A stretch of DNA of 64,000 bases from assembly GCA_012295275.1 (NCBI GenBank), contig CM022665.1, positions 35,792,022 through 35,856,021 on the forward strand, given 5' to 3'. Shown here one piece after another: positions 13,393-25,839 of the stretch. Both the position numbers and the translations under genes were made by a program. Below the pieces are notes generated by a model. That model worked only from the letters and a program-made list of their open reading frames with translations. It had not been told where the DNA came from and did not search any database. This DNA comes from Chrysomallon squamiferum. Lineage: Eukaryota > Mollusca > Gastropoda > Neomphalida > Peltospiridae. Numbering within the stretch: position 1 is the stretch's first letter; every line of letters begins with the position of its first letter.

Positions 13393-13531
13393 TGTTTTAC
13401 ACACATTTTCCACTTAGTACAGACACTGAACAATGTTCTTACTTCAGAGTTGTGTAAATACGGATGATAAGAAAGACACTTAGTAAACTAGTTTCGGAAT
13501 GACATTGTAATCGGAAAGAAAACTCCGATGT
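13393..13531 (-). repeat. Right arm of the 139-bp inverted repeat
   Basis: Reverse complement of 11174-11312 with one visible difference (CTGTACTAAGTGG against CTGTACTGAGTGG). It lies about 1.3 kb past the stop codon of the six-cysteine gene. Confidence 0.9.
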
Positions 13532-14984
13532 TTCTGGTTTTGAATTAGTGTTCATTGCACACATAACACTGTATTCAAAAGAATATGATTTAAGAGTGAT
13601 AAAAAGTCAGTTACGTTTTAGTAAAATCAAGAATTATTTATTGTTTATATAATGTTTTATTTTATATCAGTTTATAGTTTAGAAAAAAAAAAAGAAAAAA
13701 AAAAAGAAGTAATATTTATAATTGTTTTTTCTTAATTATTCAAATCAAAGTCAAGAACAGGTATTATACAGAAAATGTATGCTAAAAGAATGTTTGATTT
13801 CGTTAGTTTTAAAAATCAATAAAGACTGGTATAAAAGAAAATTATTGCAAATTATTATTTATCAAGTTGACTAATTTATTGGATATACGTTACAATTAAA
13901 AGAAATACAAAAAATATTGATAGAAACTGTTTCGAATAAATAGCAGTTACAGGAAATGTTTACAAATGAAAATAAAAAGAATTCATGGAAAAAAAAATGA
14001 CAGAAAGAAAATTAATGTAAATTGTTATGAATAATTACTGGAAGCTTGTAAATAAGTAAAAAAAAAACAAAAAAATAAATGGAAAGTATTACGAAAAAAA
14101 AAAAAAACAATATAAAAAACAAAAAAAAAAAAATGAAAATGTCTTCACTGAATGAGTATTGTTTAATTAATTTAATTATTATGTTAAAGTATGAAACATA
14201 CTTCTTTTTTCACATTAAGTTTATTTATTTGTTTTACAAGTATTAATAAATTTGATTAGAGTCTCTTTAATTTCTCCTTTTGATTGCTTAAGATGTTTAC
14301 GTCAGTAATTTTGTATTTCGAAGTTCTTGCAAATAAATGTTACTGGTAAACGTATTTTGTCATGATTTGAAACAGAATGTTCCATATACAGCAATGATCA
14401 CACTATGCAATGAATAACAACAAACCATACGTGACTGATCATTAAACAGTAGTTTGAACATACAGTTATGCTATGCTGATATTAAACATAAAAACAACAC
14501 GATCACGGACTTTTCCCTTTCTCATATTACTGCAGTCGTCGGTATCCGTTTACGTTTAGTGTGAAAGCAACCTAAATCGTAAAGACTTTACTCTTACATC
14601 AGTAATATTGAGAACGTTATGTTTCTTACGACAAACTGCATTCTTTCCACGAACTAATAATTATACCCAAAGGCTAACAACGTAAGGCAAGAGTTTTGTC
14701 CCTTCGTTTTGTTTTGTTTTTTCGGTCGCAATGATAGACTGGTTTCAGTTTTTATATCAGACCATTTATCCGGCTTCCAGAAGAGCGGCTGATGACGTGT
14801 ATTAATACGTATCCATTATAAACAGCTTCGTTCTTTAAGTTTCTGCATTTATTTTATATTTTAAATATATATTTATTAAGGCTTGATCCAGAAAACTGAA
14901 AATTCCAGCAATCCGGGTCACCTTGGATCCAAAGCTTGCCGCCTCAGTGGTCTGATATCTGTATTGTCATTTCTCTTCTTTCTT

Positions 14985-15015
<31 letters not shown>

Positions 15016-18000
15016 ACGTTTGATTATTGGAACTTCCCATAAACTTAAATACAGGTTTACACTGATGTATAATTTAAAATTTAAAAAAATCATTAGATTG
15101 CGTTAATGAAAGCAATATGTACAATTTACCAATAACAGAGGCTTTATAAATCGAAAATGATATCTTCTTGTGCAATAAAAAAAATATTAAAATAAAAGGC
15201 TATTTTTTTTTTTTTTTTTTTTTCAGGTATTCTTAATCATATTCTTAGTTCAAATCTACGATGAAGCAGAAATGTTTTTGAAAAACGGAGCTCTAGGTTG
15301 TTTCCACAAGCATAATTAAAAAGCATTTCTAAAAATCTTCAAAATTCCACCATTTATTTTAATAGACTTTGAATGAAAGAAAAAGGCACACTAGTCACTG
15401 AATATGAATTATTAGTGGACAGTTATCAAAACGAAATTGACCGAAAAAAAAAGAAAAGAAAAAAAAAGGCAATCTTTAGTGTCTCTGGGAATAATAATAA
15501 TAATATATGAGAAATAATTTAACACTGAGTTTAGGTTTGGCTATTTTAAGCAATGAAGTAATCCAGAGCGATCAAGAGAACTACAGAGGACAAATCCATT
15601 TCCTTCTTGACAGGTGAAATAAAATCTAGCTCAGTAAGACGAGGTAGCGGAAGAACGCATCTGTTAACAATACCACTGACTTATTCGTTTTACGCACACT
15701 TAAGACATTTTTTAGTAAACAAAATTTAAACTATTCAAATTTTCAATCATATTCTTAAAAATACAGTTTGTTATTATGTTATTTTGAAACTAATTACAAT
15801 GATTAAAAATTCCATACAAAAAAAAAAAATATATATATATATATATACACAGTTACTTTTTTCATATTATCGATCTGCAAGCTACTTTGTTTATTTAAAA
15901 TTATCTTCCACATAATCAAGTATTGATGGACCCAGCCGATATATGAGAAAATGAATTCTGTCGACAGACTTCCTAAAGAGAAACAATTAACTTACGTATG
16001 AACACACACGGTTTGTATACAAAGAATCAGACGATTGTGTAAATGCCTGCAGAAATAAGAGAAAAAGAAAATAAAGGTTTTATCAGACGAATAGAAACGT
16101 AAAGACTGCGAACAATAAATGCACCTGGTACGTACAGGTATACAAACACACAGACGTATGCGTATAGATGTATGTGTGTATATACATATTTATATATACA
16201 CACACACACATATACAAACATACATACACATACACACACATCCATATCGAACAAAAACGATTGTACCAGTTTAAATAAAAATAAAAATATGTGCTTTCTA
16301 GTTCAGTGAACTTAAAAATTAATTAAAAGCCTGATAATTATTGTGGCCTTAATAACATAAAGAGTGAAAACCTAATATCCCCCCCCCAACCGGAAAAAAA
16401 AGAAGAAAAGAAAAGAAAGAAAAAAGAAAAACAAAACCCAACCATGGACCCAAAATATTCCAAGAAATTCTTTAATCGTTAATTTTATGATAATATGTTG
16501 ACAGTATGTTTGTCTCTTACACTGAACATTTTAATACAGATAAAAACCTCTAGATAATTAAGATTTCTTTGATTTATCTGTGAGTCCTTCGTGATTGATG
16601 TTTCATCTACGTAGTAAAATTAATAATTTTCATCTTTAATCTTTACAAACAACATGGATAACAACCCGCAGCAAGTCAGTTTAGGTTTCTAAACTATTTG
16701 TATTTCTTTCATTCTTTCTTTTTTTATTTATTTATGTTACTGTTATTGTTATTATTATTATTATTATTTTTATTGTTGTTATTATTAGTTGTTGTTATTC
16801 TAATTATTATTATTTTTCTTATTGTTAAAAAATTACTGTTACTGTTATTATCGTTACTGAGCGAGACAATCAACTAAGCACAAATGATAATAATAATAAT
16901 AATAATAAAGACTGATTTAGAAAATAACATTAAAATAAAGAGCTTATTTTTTCTTTTAGAATTAATCTTAAACGGCGAAAAATGGTTTGTTAACTTGCTC
17001 AAGTCAATAACGAATGCAAAATGCTTTTAAATACTTTCTGTCTCAAACAGAAACTTTTCTAAATACTGTAAGTTATAGCTATATTTTTTGAAGCCTTTTG
17101 AAGACCGATGTTTGATTGAATTGTTTTTTGTTCCTGTATTGTTCTGAGGCTGCCATTTATTTTGAAATGAATCATTGTTTAGTGAGAACTCTTTCATTCT
17201 CAAGTATCACATATACACGTGACCTCCGCAATCCTTTCATGTAAAAAATTCATTATGTTAAAAACAGCTCAAAAGAAACTTCATGTTCCCCCAACAATCA
17301 TTAAATAGCTAAATAAATAAATAAATAAAAAGAATAATAAAATAATATAATAAGAAGAAAATATATAAAATAAAATAAGCTAAAAGTAGGAGTCGTTTAA
17401 CAAACAAAAACAGCAATAAAAAGCGATAAAAAATAGAAACACACATACAAAAAACATACATATAATAAATAAATAAACAAAGAAAGAAAGAAAGAAGAAA
17501 AAAATGTATAAAAGAAAATATGCTAATAGTTCAACAGCCAAAAACAACAATAAATAAAAACAATAAAAACCAAAACATATATTAAAAAAATCCAATAAAA
17601 AAAAAAAAAAAAAAAAAAAAATATATTTAAAAACCAACAGCAATCCAAAAACAAAGACAAAAAATAAAACCAACGAAACGAAACCAACCACCAACGAAAC
17701 AAGAAATAAACAAAGGAAAAAACAAACGTAGCTCTGGTAACGAAACAACATTAATAATGAGTTATCGATGGTAACAATATAGCAAAAAAAAAAAAAAAAA
17801 AAACTTTACTTAACTATATTCTACGTGCATCATAGTGGTCGGTGTTTCTTTGTAAATCTCAGCTCTAACGTGAACTTCTCTTTGTTTTTGTTTTTTTTAC
17901 GTAATCTGCTGAGAATTTGAATAAAGATCTTTTCATTAACCTGAAATAATTACATGTTTAATGTTCAAGAAACACTCATCGGTCATTATTTGTATTCAGT
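13532..18000. other. Non-coding AT-rich stretch
   Basis: No gene is seen. It has many A and T homopolymer runs (about 14092-14135, 15203-15224, 17599-17620, 17783-17801), (AT)n near 14985-15010 and 15830-15846, and (ATT)n/(AAT)n near 16745-16770 and 16890-16910. Long frames such as 17380-17751 on the minus strand are phenylalanine-rich readings of A/C simple sequence. Confidence 0.6.
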
Positions 18001-18177
18001 TCTTTAGGAAACGTTGTGAAATGGGATCGATAATATAAAAAAGCTATGGGTGTCAGATAGATATAAATAATATATGAGTTCATTTGCAAAACACAGCAAA
18101 TTTTCTGTGAAAAAATCGGAGAACAGATCCTTTCAGTTTCTCGATTAGCCGTCAAAGAGGTTGAAACTACTGTAACT

Positions 18178-19023
18178 ATGAGAACGTACATCACTTTATT
18201 CGTTGTGATATTGCTGGTCGTTCAGGATCAAGGCAATATTCTGGAATATTTAAAAAAAAGGCAAAGAGGAGAAATAATAGACGCTGACCCGATAATGAAA
18301 CGTTCTACAAAGAATGTCTACCAGTGTAATCAGTTATGTCGACAGACGACGTCGTGTGCTTCTTTCAGTTACGACGTGTCCACCAGAGTTTGTACATTAA
18401 TGTCGACATCTGTTGAAGGAAAAACATTCAGACAACTCGCTAGGATTGTTAACATAAATGTACTTCACACCGAGAACATTGGTTTCAGATTAAAATGCGA
18501 TGGGCAGTTATGTCCAAACCAGTGTGTCTGCTTAAATGTTGGCAGATCGCATTTGTGCATTCAGCAAAACGACATGGAACTGCATTCGTATAAATACAAC
18601 TGTGAAATGCATGATGGTTACACGTGGAATGCTGACTGTGAAATGTGTTACAGATTCAATACAACGTTGGTGCATTTCGATGCAGCTATGGAGACGTGTG
18701 AAAAAGACGGTGCACATTTGATAAAAATTGACAGCTTGAAGAAACAAAACTCTATTATCAGCATCATTCAGTCGAAACCAGAAACTGAGATGGTAGAGCG
18801 TTTCTGGATTGGAGCTTCTGATTCTGCTGAAGAAGGTGTGTGGCGCTGGACAGACGGATCTCTGGTAGACTTCTCTTACTGGTATCGAGGGAACGCCACA
18901 AGCAATAAGTCTGATTCCGATTATGCAGTTATGCGCAAAACACATTCTTACAAATGGAATGATCGCAGGAAAACCAAACATTATGCAGTGATTTGTGAAA
19001 TAACTTTTGGTAAAAAAACATAA
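18178..19023 (+). CDS. Secreted PAN/apple plus C-type-lectin-like protein (single exon)
   Basis: 281 codons without introns. A signal peptide (about 1-19) is followed by a PAN/apple-type domain (about 48-75) with cysteines at 50, 54, 60 and 72 in YQCNQLCRQTTSCASFSY. A linker with cysteines at 107, 112, 116, 118 and 127 comes next, then a CTLD (about 142-277). CTLD landmarks are FWIGA (209-213), WRWTDGS (222-228), WND (260-262) and the terminal VICE. The calcium-site EPN/QPD position is replaced by a GNATS glycosylation sequon (239), and a cysteine conserved in the 28.7/32.6-kb paralogues before VICE is tyrosine, so classical sugar binding is doubtful. Other sequons lie at 161 and 243. An acceptor-like CCTTTCAG at about 18130-18137 suggests a 5'UTR intron. 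A polyadenylation signal AATAAA lies at 19109. A recognition or defence role is inferred from domain content only. Confidence 0.9.
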   Translation: MRTYITLFVVILLVVQDQGNILEYLKKRQRGEIIDADPIMKRSTKNVYQCNQLCRQTTSCASFSYDVSTRVCTLMSTSVEGKTFRQLARIVNINVLHTENIGFRLKCDGQLCPNQCVCLNVGRSHLCIQQNDMELHSYKYNCEMHDGYTWNADCEMCYRFNTTLVHFDAAMETCEKDGAHLIKIDSLKKQNSIISIIQSKPETEMVERFWIGASDSAEEGVWRWTDGSLVDFSYWYRGNATSNKSDSDYAVMRKTHSYKWNDRRKTKHYAVICEITFGKKT

Positions 19024-19212
19024 ATGTGAGGATAAACAGGGGGAAAAACCAAAAAAAGACGTACTTGAACAAGAAAAGTTAATCACAAAACGTTGAGTAC
19101 GATTTTTTAATAAACATTTAGATTTTTGAGTAATAATTAATATTTAATACTACTGTGCCATTTAAAACAGCAAAAGGAAAAAACAATCATTCCTGATGAA
19201 TATATAAAAAAT

Positions 19213-20938
19213 CGTTTGTATGTAATGGAGTTCTAGACAATGAATACTACTACGTTTTTAATTATTTTGTTTCCACCACCCCAGACTCATTTTATTATTA
19301 AACTGCTGCTGTATGCTAAATACACATAGCTGATTTAGAATCACTAAGTAATATTTATATATACTATAGACTGTCTTCATTATCATAGCAATGACATTAT
19401 AGCATTATGTCGTATCTATGTATTTAAAAATGATTTTACTTTCAGCTTCTAGATAGATTTCGTTAATTATGAACTAATATATATTTTTCTTTATTATTTT
19501 TAAGCGAATATTAACATGTGAAAGAGTACATACCAACATATGTATTTGTACAGAACAAAAACCAAACCAGAATCAGAAATGTTTTGATTTTTTAATACAA
19601 ATATTCAAGAGACAAAGTTGAAGACTGAAATAAATTATTTCTGCAAGTAATATTTATTAATTAACAAAAACTTTCAGATAATGTGAAAAGAAATCAGTCG
19701 CTGCATTGCAATGAAAGTTCACTTTCGTATAATATCAAGGGATACACTCCGTACTTCCCACACACAGGTAAGTACTAACCACAGCCTTTGATAAACCAGT
19801 CACTGGATGAGAAATATATCCACTGAGAACTTCAAGCCTCGGTCAAAAATTCTAAACCTGAGCAAGAGCTTGCTCGCAAGAAAGTGTGTGGCATGTGTTA
19901 TCCTGTTTTTATAGTAATTGTATTACGTTATATATAGTCGACAGTGCGTGCTAAGGTACCGTTAACAAATACGTCTTTGTTTTCTGTATCGTTTCACAGA
20001 CTTTAATTTAACAACCGTGTCTGTCATTGTTTATATATTTTTTTATTAATTGTCTTCAGTTTCTGTTTAATCAGCATCAACACGCAAGCAAACAAGCAGT
20101 GGAACTACGCCAGTATCTCAGTAAACAATACAAATAACAGTTATTACAAGGCACAGCACTGTTAATACGTAGTCAATATCAATGATTAAAGAAACAGTTT
20201 TCATTTATATCTACATAAATAAATACACAATTGTTACATTCGCTGTCGGTTGTATTAAATAGCTATCAATATAGTCATAGGAACTGGAGTTGCCATATTG
20301 GCGAAAAGAAAACATTAATTTATATTTTTTCTTTCGTTTTTATTAAACATAATCGATGTAATTGTATACAGTTTTTCACTAATAAATGTGATGCATGATA
20401 CTGTTAGAAAACACTGAGCTGCACTGAGTAACAATGTGATACACAAATAAAACTGTCAGTTAAGCGGATCTCAGATTTAACTGACAAAATTTTGATTGAT
20501 TAATTCCTTTACTTCAGTCGCAAACCTTTAAACTATTCTGGACCAGTTCCATACCGTCAGTAATTCACGCAATAATCGATAGGTCGAAATAGGTATACGT
20601 TACGTAGGTGTTTAAATTACACCCACGCATTCATCTTTATATTAGCATTTTATTTAGTCTTGGTCACCACTATCGATCAGGTCTAAATACTTTTCACGAA
20701 CTCATAGTGTTTTGTTTTAATATTTAAAATTAAAAATATTTAATAGCACAGTATTAAAAATGTCTACAATAATGATGTTTTAATAATAAGTTATTATCTT
20801 TTAAAATCATTTGCAGTTTAACGATGTTATTCCGTTAAGTCAAAGATCTGTTGTATTTGTTTGTTTTCTTAGTCGACCAAGGACAACTGTCATAAAGGAA
20901 GGAATATTTTATTTAACTCAACACTTTTGTAACTGACT
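19213..20938. repeat. First copy of a tandemly duplicated non-coding unit (about 2.6-kb period)
   Basis: This stretch aligns with 21799-23384 plus 25584-25839; for example the shared string GGAGTTCTAGACAA is at 19227 and 21813, a spacing of 2586. Identity is moderate overall but almost complete in about 19938-20168. No protein-coding frame is supported. This copy contains the uninterrupted site (CTTTAAAC near 20527) where a transposon sits in the second copy. Confidence 0.85.
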
Positions 20939-20969
20939 GTTTCTCATCTGTTTATCATCATATGACGTT

Positions 20970-20971
<2 letters not shown>

Positions 20972-21028
<57 letters not shown>

Positions 21029-21140
21029 CAACAACAAACATAATAATAAGAAAAACAATAATAATAATAATAATAATAAATAAATTATACCAAAAATAAA
21101 ATAAGCAAGTAAATAAATAAATAAATAAATAAAATAGAGA
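20972..21140. repeat. (AAT)n and related simple repeats
   Basis: A long AAT run (about 20972-21025), an interruption, a further AAT run (about 21057-21080), then AAAT units. It occupies the join between the duplicated units. Confidence 0.9.
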
Positions 21141-21258
21141 GAAAGACAACGGAATCAAACAAATAAATTTAAAGCAATAGTTCCTCACAGATCCACAGCA
21201 GATTTAAAAATGCAAAATAAATCTCTCTGTCTCTCTCAATTTCTCTCACACATACACA

Positions 21259-21261
<3 letters not shown>

Positions 21262-21337
<76 letters not shown>
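21262..21337. repeat. (AG)n microsatellite
   Basis: About 70 bases of AG dinucleotides. The serine/leucine frames here are translated repeat. Confidence 0.95.
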
Positions 21338-21340
<3 letters not shown>

Positions 21341-21419
21341 AAACACAAACAAAATAAAAACTTGAAATAAACAACAAAAAACAAACAATTTATTATTAGG
21401 TAACAATGGATACACAGGA

Positions 21420-21549
21420 TAGAAAAAAGCAACAAAAACAACAAGCCAACAACGCAAAAACAGTCCAGGTAAGTCTTTGAGTACGTTTATTTTCACAGAA
21501 TTATTATTATTATTATTATTTTTTTAACAAATAACGATTTGTTGTACAT

Positions 21550-21582
<33 letters not shown>

Positions 21583-21700
21583 ACTTTACACTCAACATAT
21601 ATAGAGCAATCTTTCAATACAGCGGGTGTGAAAGTAATTGTCTTACTTTTCATCGAATACAATACTTGCCTGCAATGAAAGACGACTTTCTAAATATATG
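21420..21700. repeat. Segment of the duplicated unit, also present at about 26195-26455
   Basis: Shared phrases such as GAGTACGTTTATTTTCACAG, CACTCAACATATA, CAATACAGCG and TTGCCTGCAATGAA occur in the same order at 26255-26455. This shows a third, partial copy of the unit. Confidence 0.8.
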
Positions 21701-21798
21701 TGCATGTATGTGTCTGTATATTCATTTTTGTGTAATGCATACTATGTATTTATGTAAGGAGATAAAACTAATATTTTTTCCAACTGCATATTTTTTCT

Positions 21799-23384
21799 TT
21801 TGCGTTGGTAATGGAGTTCTAGACAAAGAGAACTGCTATTTTTTTCACTATTTTGTTTCCACCACCATTGACACATTTTATTATTAAACTGCTGCTGCTA
21901 CTAAATACACATAACTGATTTAGAATCACTAAATAATCTTTATTCTGCCTACATATACTATAGACTGTTTTGATTACGGTTCATAGTCACTGATCATAAT
22001 AATGACATTAAACAACATTTGGGATTATGTCGTATCGATCATTTTAATAAATAAATAAATACATTTTATTGTCAGCTTCCACAGAATAATATTTATTTTG
22101 ATATCAGCGCACAGATGGATTTCGTTAATTATGAACTTATGTTTTTCTATATTATTTTTAAGTAAAGATTAACAAGTGAAAGAGTGCATTACCAATATAA
22201 ATATTTGTACAAAACAAAAAACCAAGCCAGAATCTGAAATATTCTAATTCAAGATGGATAATGAAATCAAATATTTCTGCAAATAATATTTGTTAATTAA
22301 CAAAAACTGTGAAAAGAAATCAGTCGCTGTTTGTTTATTCTTGTAAAGATAACAGAATTTATTGTAAACTATTTCTATATTTGAATCAGTTATATTCTGA
22401 AATTATTTAAAACTAATTGCAGTCTTGCGAAATAAATTTGTTTTCAGAAATTTTACTGAAAGCTTTCATTCGGTTGCTGCGTTATAGCTATGCATTTTTA
22501 ATGTTACTCTTGAAACGGTCGCATTAATAATGCAAATCTCCTGCGATAATTTCAGAGCGTATTCAGCATATCCAGTGAGAACTTCACAGTTGACTGATAT
22601 TACGACATGTCAGGCCTCAACCCAAAGTTCTACCGTTGATTGGATGGTATCCATGGAATATATTATGATTTTCTGCGGAAAAATTCCGTTTAAGATCTTC
22701 TTTTTTTTTTCAAGATTCTTGTTGAAAAATCGCATAAAGGTCTGTGGCATATGTTATCCTGTTTTCATAATAATTGTATTACGTTATATATTATTCAGGA
22801 ACTGTCGACAGTGCGTGCTAAGGTACCGTTAACAAATACGTCTTTGTTTTCTGTATCGTTTCACAGACTTTAATTTAACAACCGTGTCTGTCATTGTTTA
22901 TATATTTTTTTATTAACTGTCTTCAGTTTCTGTTTAATCAGCACTAACACGCAAGCAAACAAGCAGTGGAACTACGCCAGTATCTCAGTAAACAATACAA
23001 ATAACAGTTATTACAAGGCACAGAACTGTTAATACCTACGGTCAAAACCTACGTGATTAACAAAACAGTTTTTATTTACATCTACATAAATAAACAGACA
23101 ATTGTTATATTCGGATGTACTGAAAGCTATCGATATAATCACAACAACTGGAGTTGCCATATTGGCAAAGAAAACAATAATTTATATTTTTCTTTCGTTT
23201 TCATTAAACATAATCGATGTCACTAAATACAGTTTAATCGTTTTTCACTAATAAACGTGATGTACAGTACTATGGGAAAACGTCGAGGTGTAGAATAAGT
23301 TGCATTGAACAATATTATCATAACGGATCTCACATTTATCGGACAAAATATTTGTGGATTATTTCATTTAGATCATATGCAAGA
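21799..23384. repeat. Second copy of the duplicated unit, left part
   Basis: Homologous to 19213 onward. It is interrupted at 23385-23392/25576 by a transposon and continues at 25584. About 230 bp (22805-23035) match 19938-20168 with only a few differences, while the flanks are clearly more diverged. Confidence 0.85.
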
Positions 23385-23392
23385 CTTTAAAT

Positions 23393-25575
23393 CAGTTGTG
23401 GGCAAACTGCGGCCCGCGAGACTTTCTGAATGGTTGTCTCCCACATGTCACACACTCAACCTTTTACACATCCAGTTATTACACAGTTTAGGGACTGATC
23501 AAGTGAACTAACCAACTGTTTTTCTTTTAATTCAATTAATAAATACGATAATATTAAAACACTTAATAACTTAGGAAAATATATTCTGGTACATGCAAAT
23601 AAACATTCCAATTTATACTGCATGTACTTATGTATTTGATATGTGTATTTATAATCTTGGTACATATAGACTAATATTAATTAATATACATATATTTTGA
23701 CCTTTTAGTGTTACTAATTGGCTTTCTATAAGATTTTGTTATAAGTTTTGTCTGCAGTTGCTAGCCACACAATGTGCTTTTGTTTAAACTTTCAGTAAAT
23801 CAGATTAACAAAATATTTGGTTTGATTGGTTGTGCATGTCACGTGATAATGGGATTGTATTAGAATGAAGATCTTTGTTGGGATTAGTGACTGGGAAATT
23901 AATAAATGTTCCAGTATTACCAGTAGTTAAACCGCTTTCAGTTACTTTTGTTTACGCGTTTTTGTTTTCTCTTTTGACTCCTTGTAAATTATGACAGAGA
24001 TAAAAAAAACTAATTTTCTTTATTTAAGCCGACTGATGGTAAACAGATATTCCTCCGTTCCTGGGACTTGATACAGACGTTAGTAATATTGACCCCCCCC
24101 AAAAAAAAATGTCTGTCTTATAAAAAAAGATGTACCTTCATTTCTCATACAACTACCATGTCTAGGTTAAGACAAATAGAACAAATTCTCCTTGGTGGAT
24201 TTTTATACAACAAGAGTACAATCCGACAGTCAGCGGAACACTGGTGATGTGTCACCAGAACTTGCAAAGGAAAGAGTACAGCAGTCGGTGACTTTTTCTG
24301 AAATGTATCAAACAATATCCAAACACAAGAAGATGTGAACCGTAACCAGTTTGTAAATACTGTTACGAACGGAGCAAAGAATGAAACAACTCAAATGCAC
24401 AAGAAAATCATGCTCATCCACTGGTCCACCCATCACAGTATTATCCCAAACAAGTATGATGTAAATATCGATGGCGACTGATGAGTGCTTTCTCTTGTTC
24501 AGTGACAGGGTAGAGAACAAGATCATAACTTTCTCCAAATATTGGCAGTTTGGAGCATTTCCATCAGCAATAACTATTAACATGGATGGGACTTTCAGTC
24601 CTTAACGTTATCTTTGGTATCAAGTCAACATTCACCATGCCAGAAAGGAATCTTGAGTTTCTTTTACTATGCGATCGTCAGATAGCTACTTACAGGAGAC
24701 TGTTTAATTTGCTTAAGACCCACATACTCGAGAAACTTCTCCAAGAACTCGACTGCAGACAGACTTTGAAACTGCCGCCATCATTGCTATTCAAGCCGAG
24801 TTTCAAAATGTTGAAATCAAGGTCATTTTCGTCTTTAATGACTATATAATTGGTAACTGGGTTGACGAACATAGCAGATTCCCTCCGAAAATAACAACAC
24901 AGAGGACCCATGAACAAACGACAATCTCGAAGGATTCCGAAACAGGTTGAACCGATGCCTTCCTTCCCATCACCAAATATTTTCCGCTTCAGTGTTGGGC
25001 CTAAGGAAAACTCAAAAGGCAGTCAAGGTAAAACTAACTATCGTGACATCGAGAATTGCAAAAGAGCCTGAAAGATCAGCTGCACCAGAGGATCAAGACA
25101 CTTCTACAGTTGTTAGATGCCATTGGACATTTACTTAAACGCGGCTGAACACATTTATACACTCTATGGTCTGGTGCCACATGTGTCCTTCATATTGCTA
25201 AATTTGATATAATAATTTATATTAATCATTTGTTATATGGTTGAATTTATAATAAATTGACGTGAATATATATTTCTGTTCTTGTTTCTTAATTGCCAGT
25301 AAGAGTGTGCTTAATTATTCCCTAAGCTCACTGTGTAACAACTACGAAGGTGTGTCAATTATTGCATGCTAGGTAGAAGGTATATAAGTAGCAGTTCATT
25401 TAACCATGACCTGTTTTAAGATGTATACAAACTGGATGTGGTACAGATGTGAGGATACATTCTGAACAGCTCGCTTAATTTCACGAGGAAATTACCTTTA
25501 TTAGTAATGCAGCCGGCCAGATAGTGAGCCAAGTTCTGATGCTGCGCAGTTTTTGAAAACGGTTGCGCATGCCTG
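23393..25575 (+). mobile_element. 2,183-bp DNA transposon with hAT-like ends carrying a MULE-type transposase relic
   Basis: The left end reads CAGTTGTGGGCAAACTGCGG. The reverse complement of the right end reads CAGGCATGCGCAACCG, with AACTGCG again further in. It is flanked by CTTTAAAT (23385-23392) and CTTTAAAC (25576-25583), an 8-bp target-site duplication with one mismatch. The homologous copy near 20527 has the site once with no insert, which confirms the boundaries. CAG-type ends and an 8-bp duplication fit hAT elements, yet the coding remnant inside resembles a MULE transposase. A MULE nested in a hAT element, or an element of mixed appearance, are both possible. Confidence 0.85.
24300..25138 (+). 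pseudogene. MULE-type transposase relic
   Basis: Reading across plus-strand frames gives landmarks in the order expected for a MULE transposase: NMDGTF (about 24575-24595), TYRRLFNLLKTHI (about 24690-24730), TDFETAAIIAIQAEF (about 24755-24800), GNWVDEHSRFPP (about 24850-24888) and TNDNLEGFRNRLNR (about 24908-24950). Frameshifts and stops separate them (for example between THI and TDFE, and before TND), so no working enzyme is made. The CFHF-like segment after the second acidic motif is largely lost. Assignment rests on these motifs from memory of the family; a profile search would settle it. Confidence 0.7.
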
Positions 25576-25583
25576 CTTTAAAC

Positions 25584-25839
25584 TATCCTGGACCGGTAAT
25601 TCACGCAGTAATCGATAGGTCGCAATGGGTATAGGTTGCGTAGGTGATTAAATTACATCCACGCATTTATCTTTATATCTTTTAAGGTTATTTGCAGTTT
25701 AACAGTGTTATTCCGTTAAGTCAAAGATCTGTTGTATTTGGTTAGCAAATAATGAAACTTGTTTGTCTTCTTCGTCGACCAAGGATTACTGTAATAAAGG
25801 AAGGAATATTTTATTTAACTCAACACTTTTGTAACTGAC
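25584..25839. repeat. Second copy of the duplicated unit, right part
   Basis: Resumes homology with the first copy (about 20535-20938) directly after the transposon, including TAATCGATAGGTCG, TTATTCCGTTAAGTCAAAG and TTTAACTCAACACTTTTGTA. The first copy is longer in the middle (about 20640-20790), so an internal deletion or insertion also occurred. Confidence 0.85.

Noticed and set aside
15545-15620. Short minus-strand frame MDLSSVVLLIALDYFIA as a secreted peptide
   Set aside because: It ends in a stop after 17 codons and has no splice donor in a usable place.
16027-16254. 75-codon cysteine/valine/tyrosine-rich minus-strand frame
   Set aside because: Most of it is translated (AC)n/(ATAC)n repeat, despite the many cysteines.
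18532-19086. 184-codon minus-strand frame opposite the 18.2-kb lectin gene
   Set aside because: It is an antisense shadow; the plus strand carries the PAN and CTLD domains.
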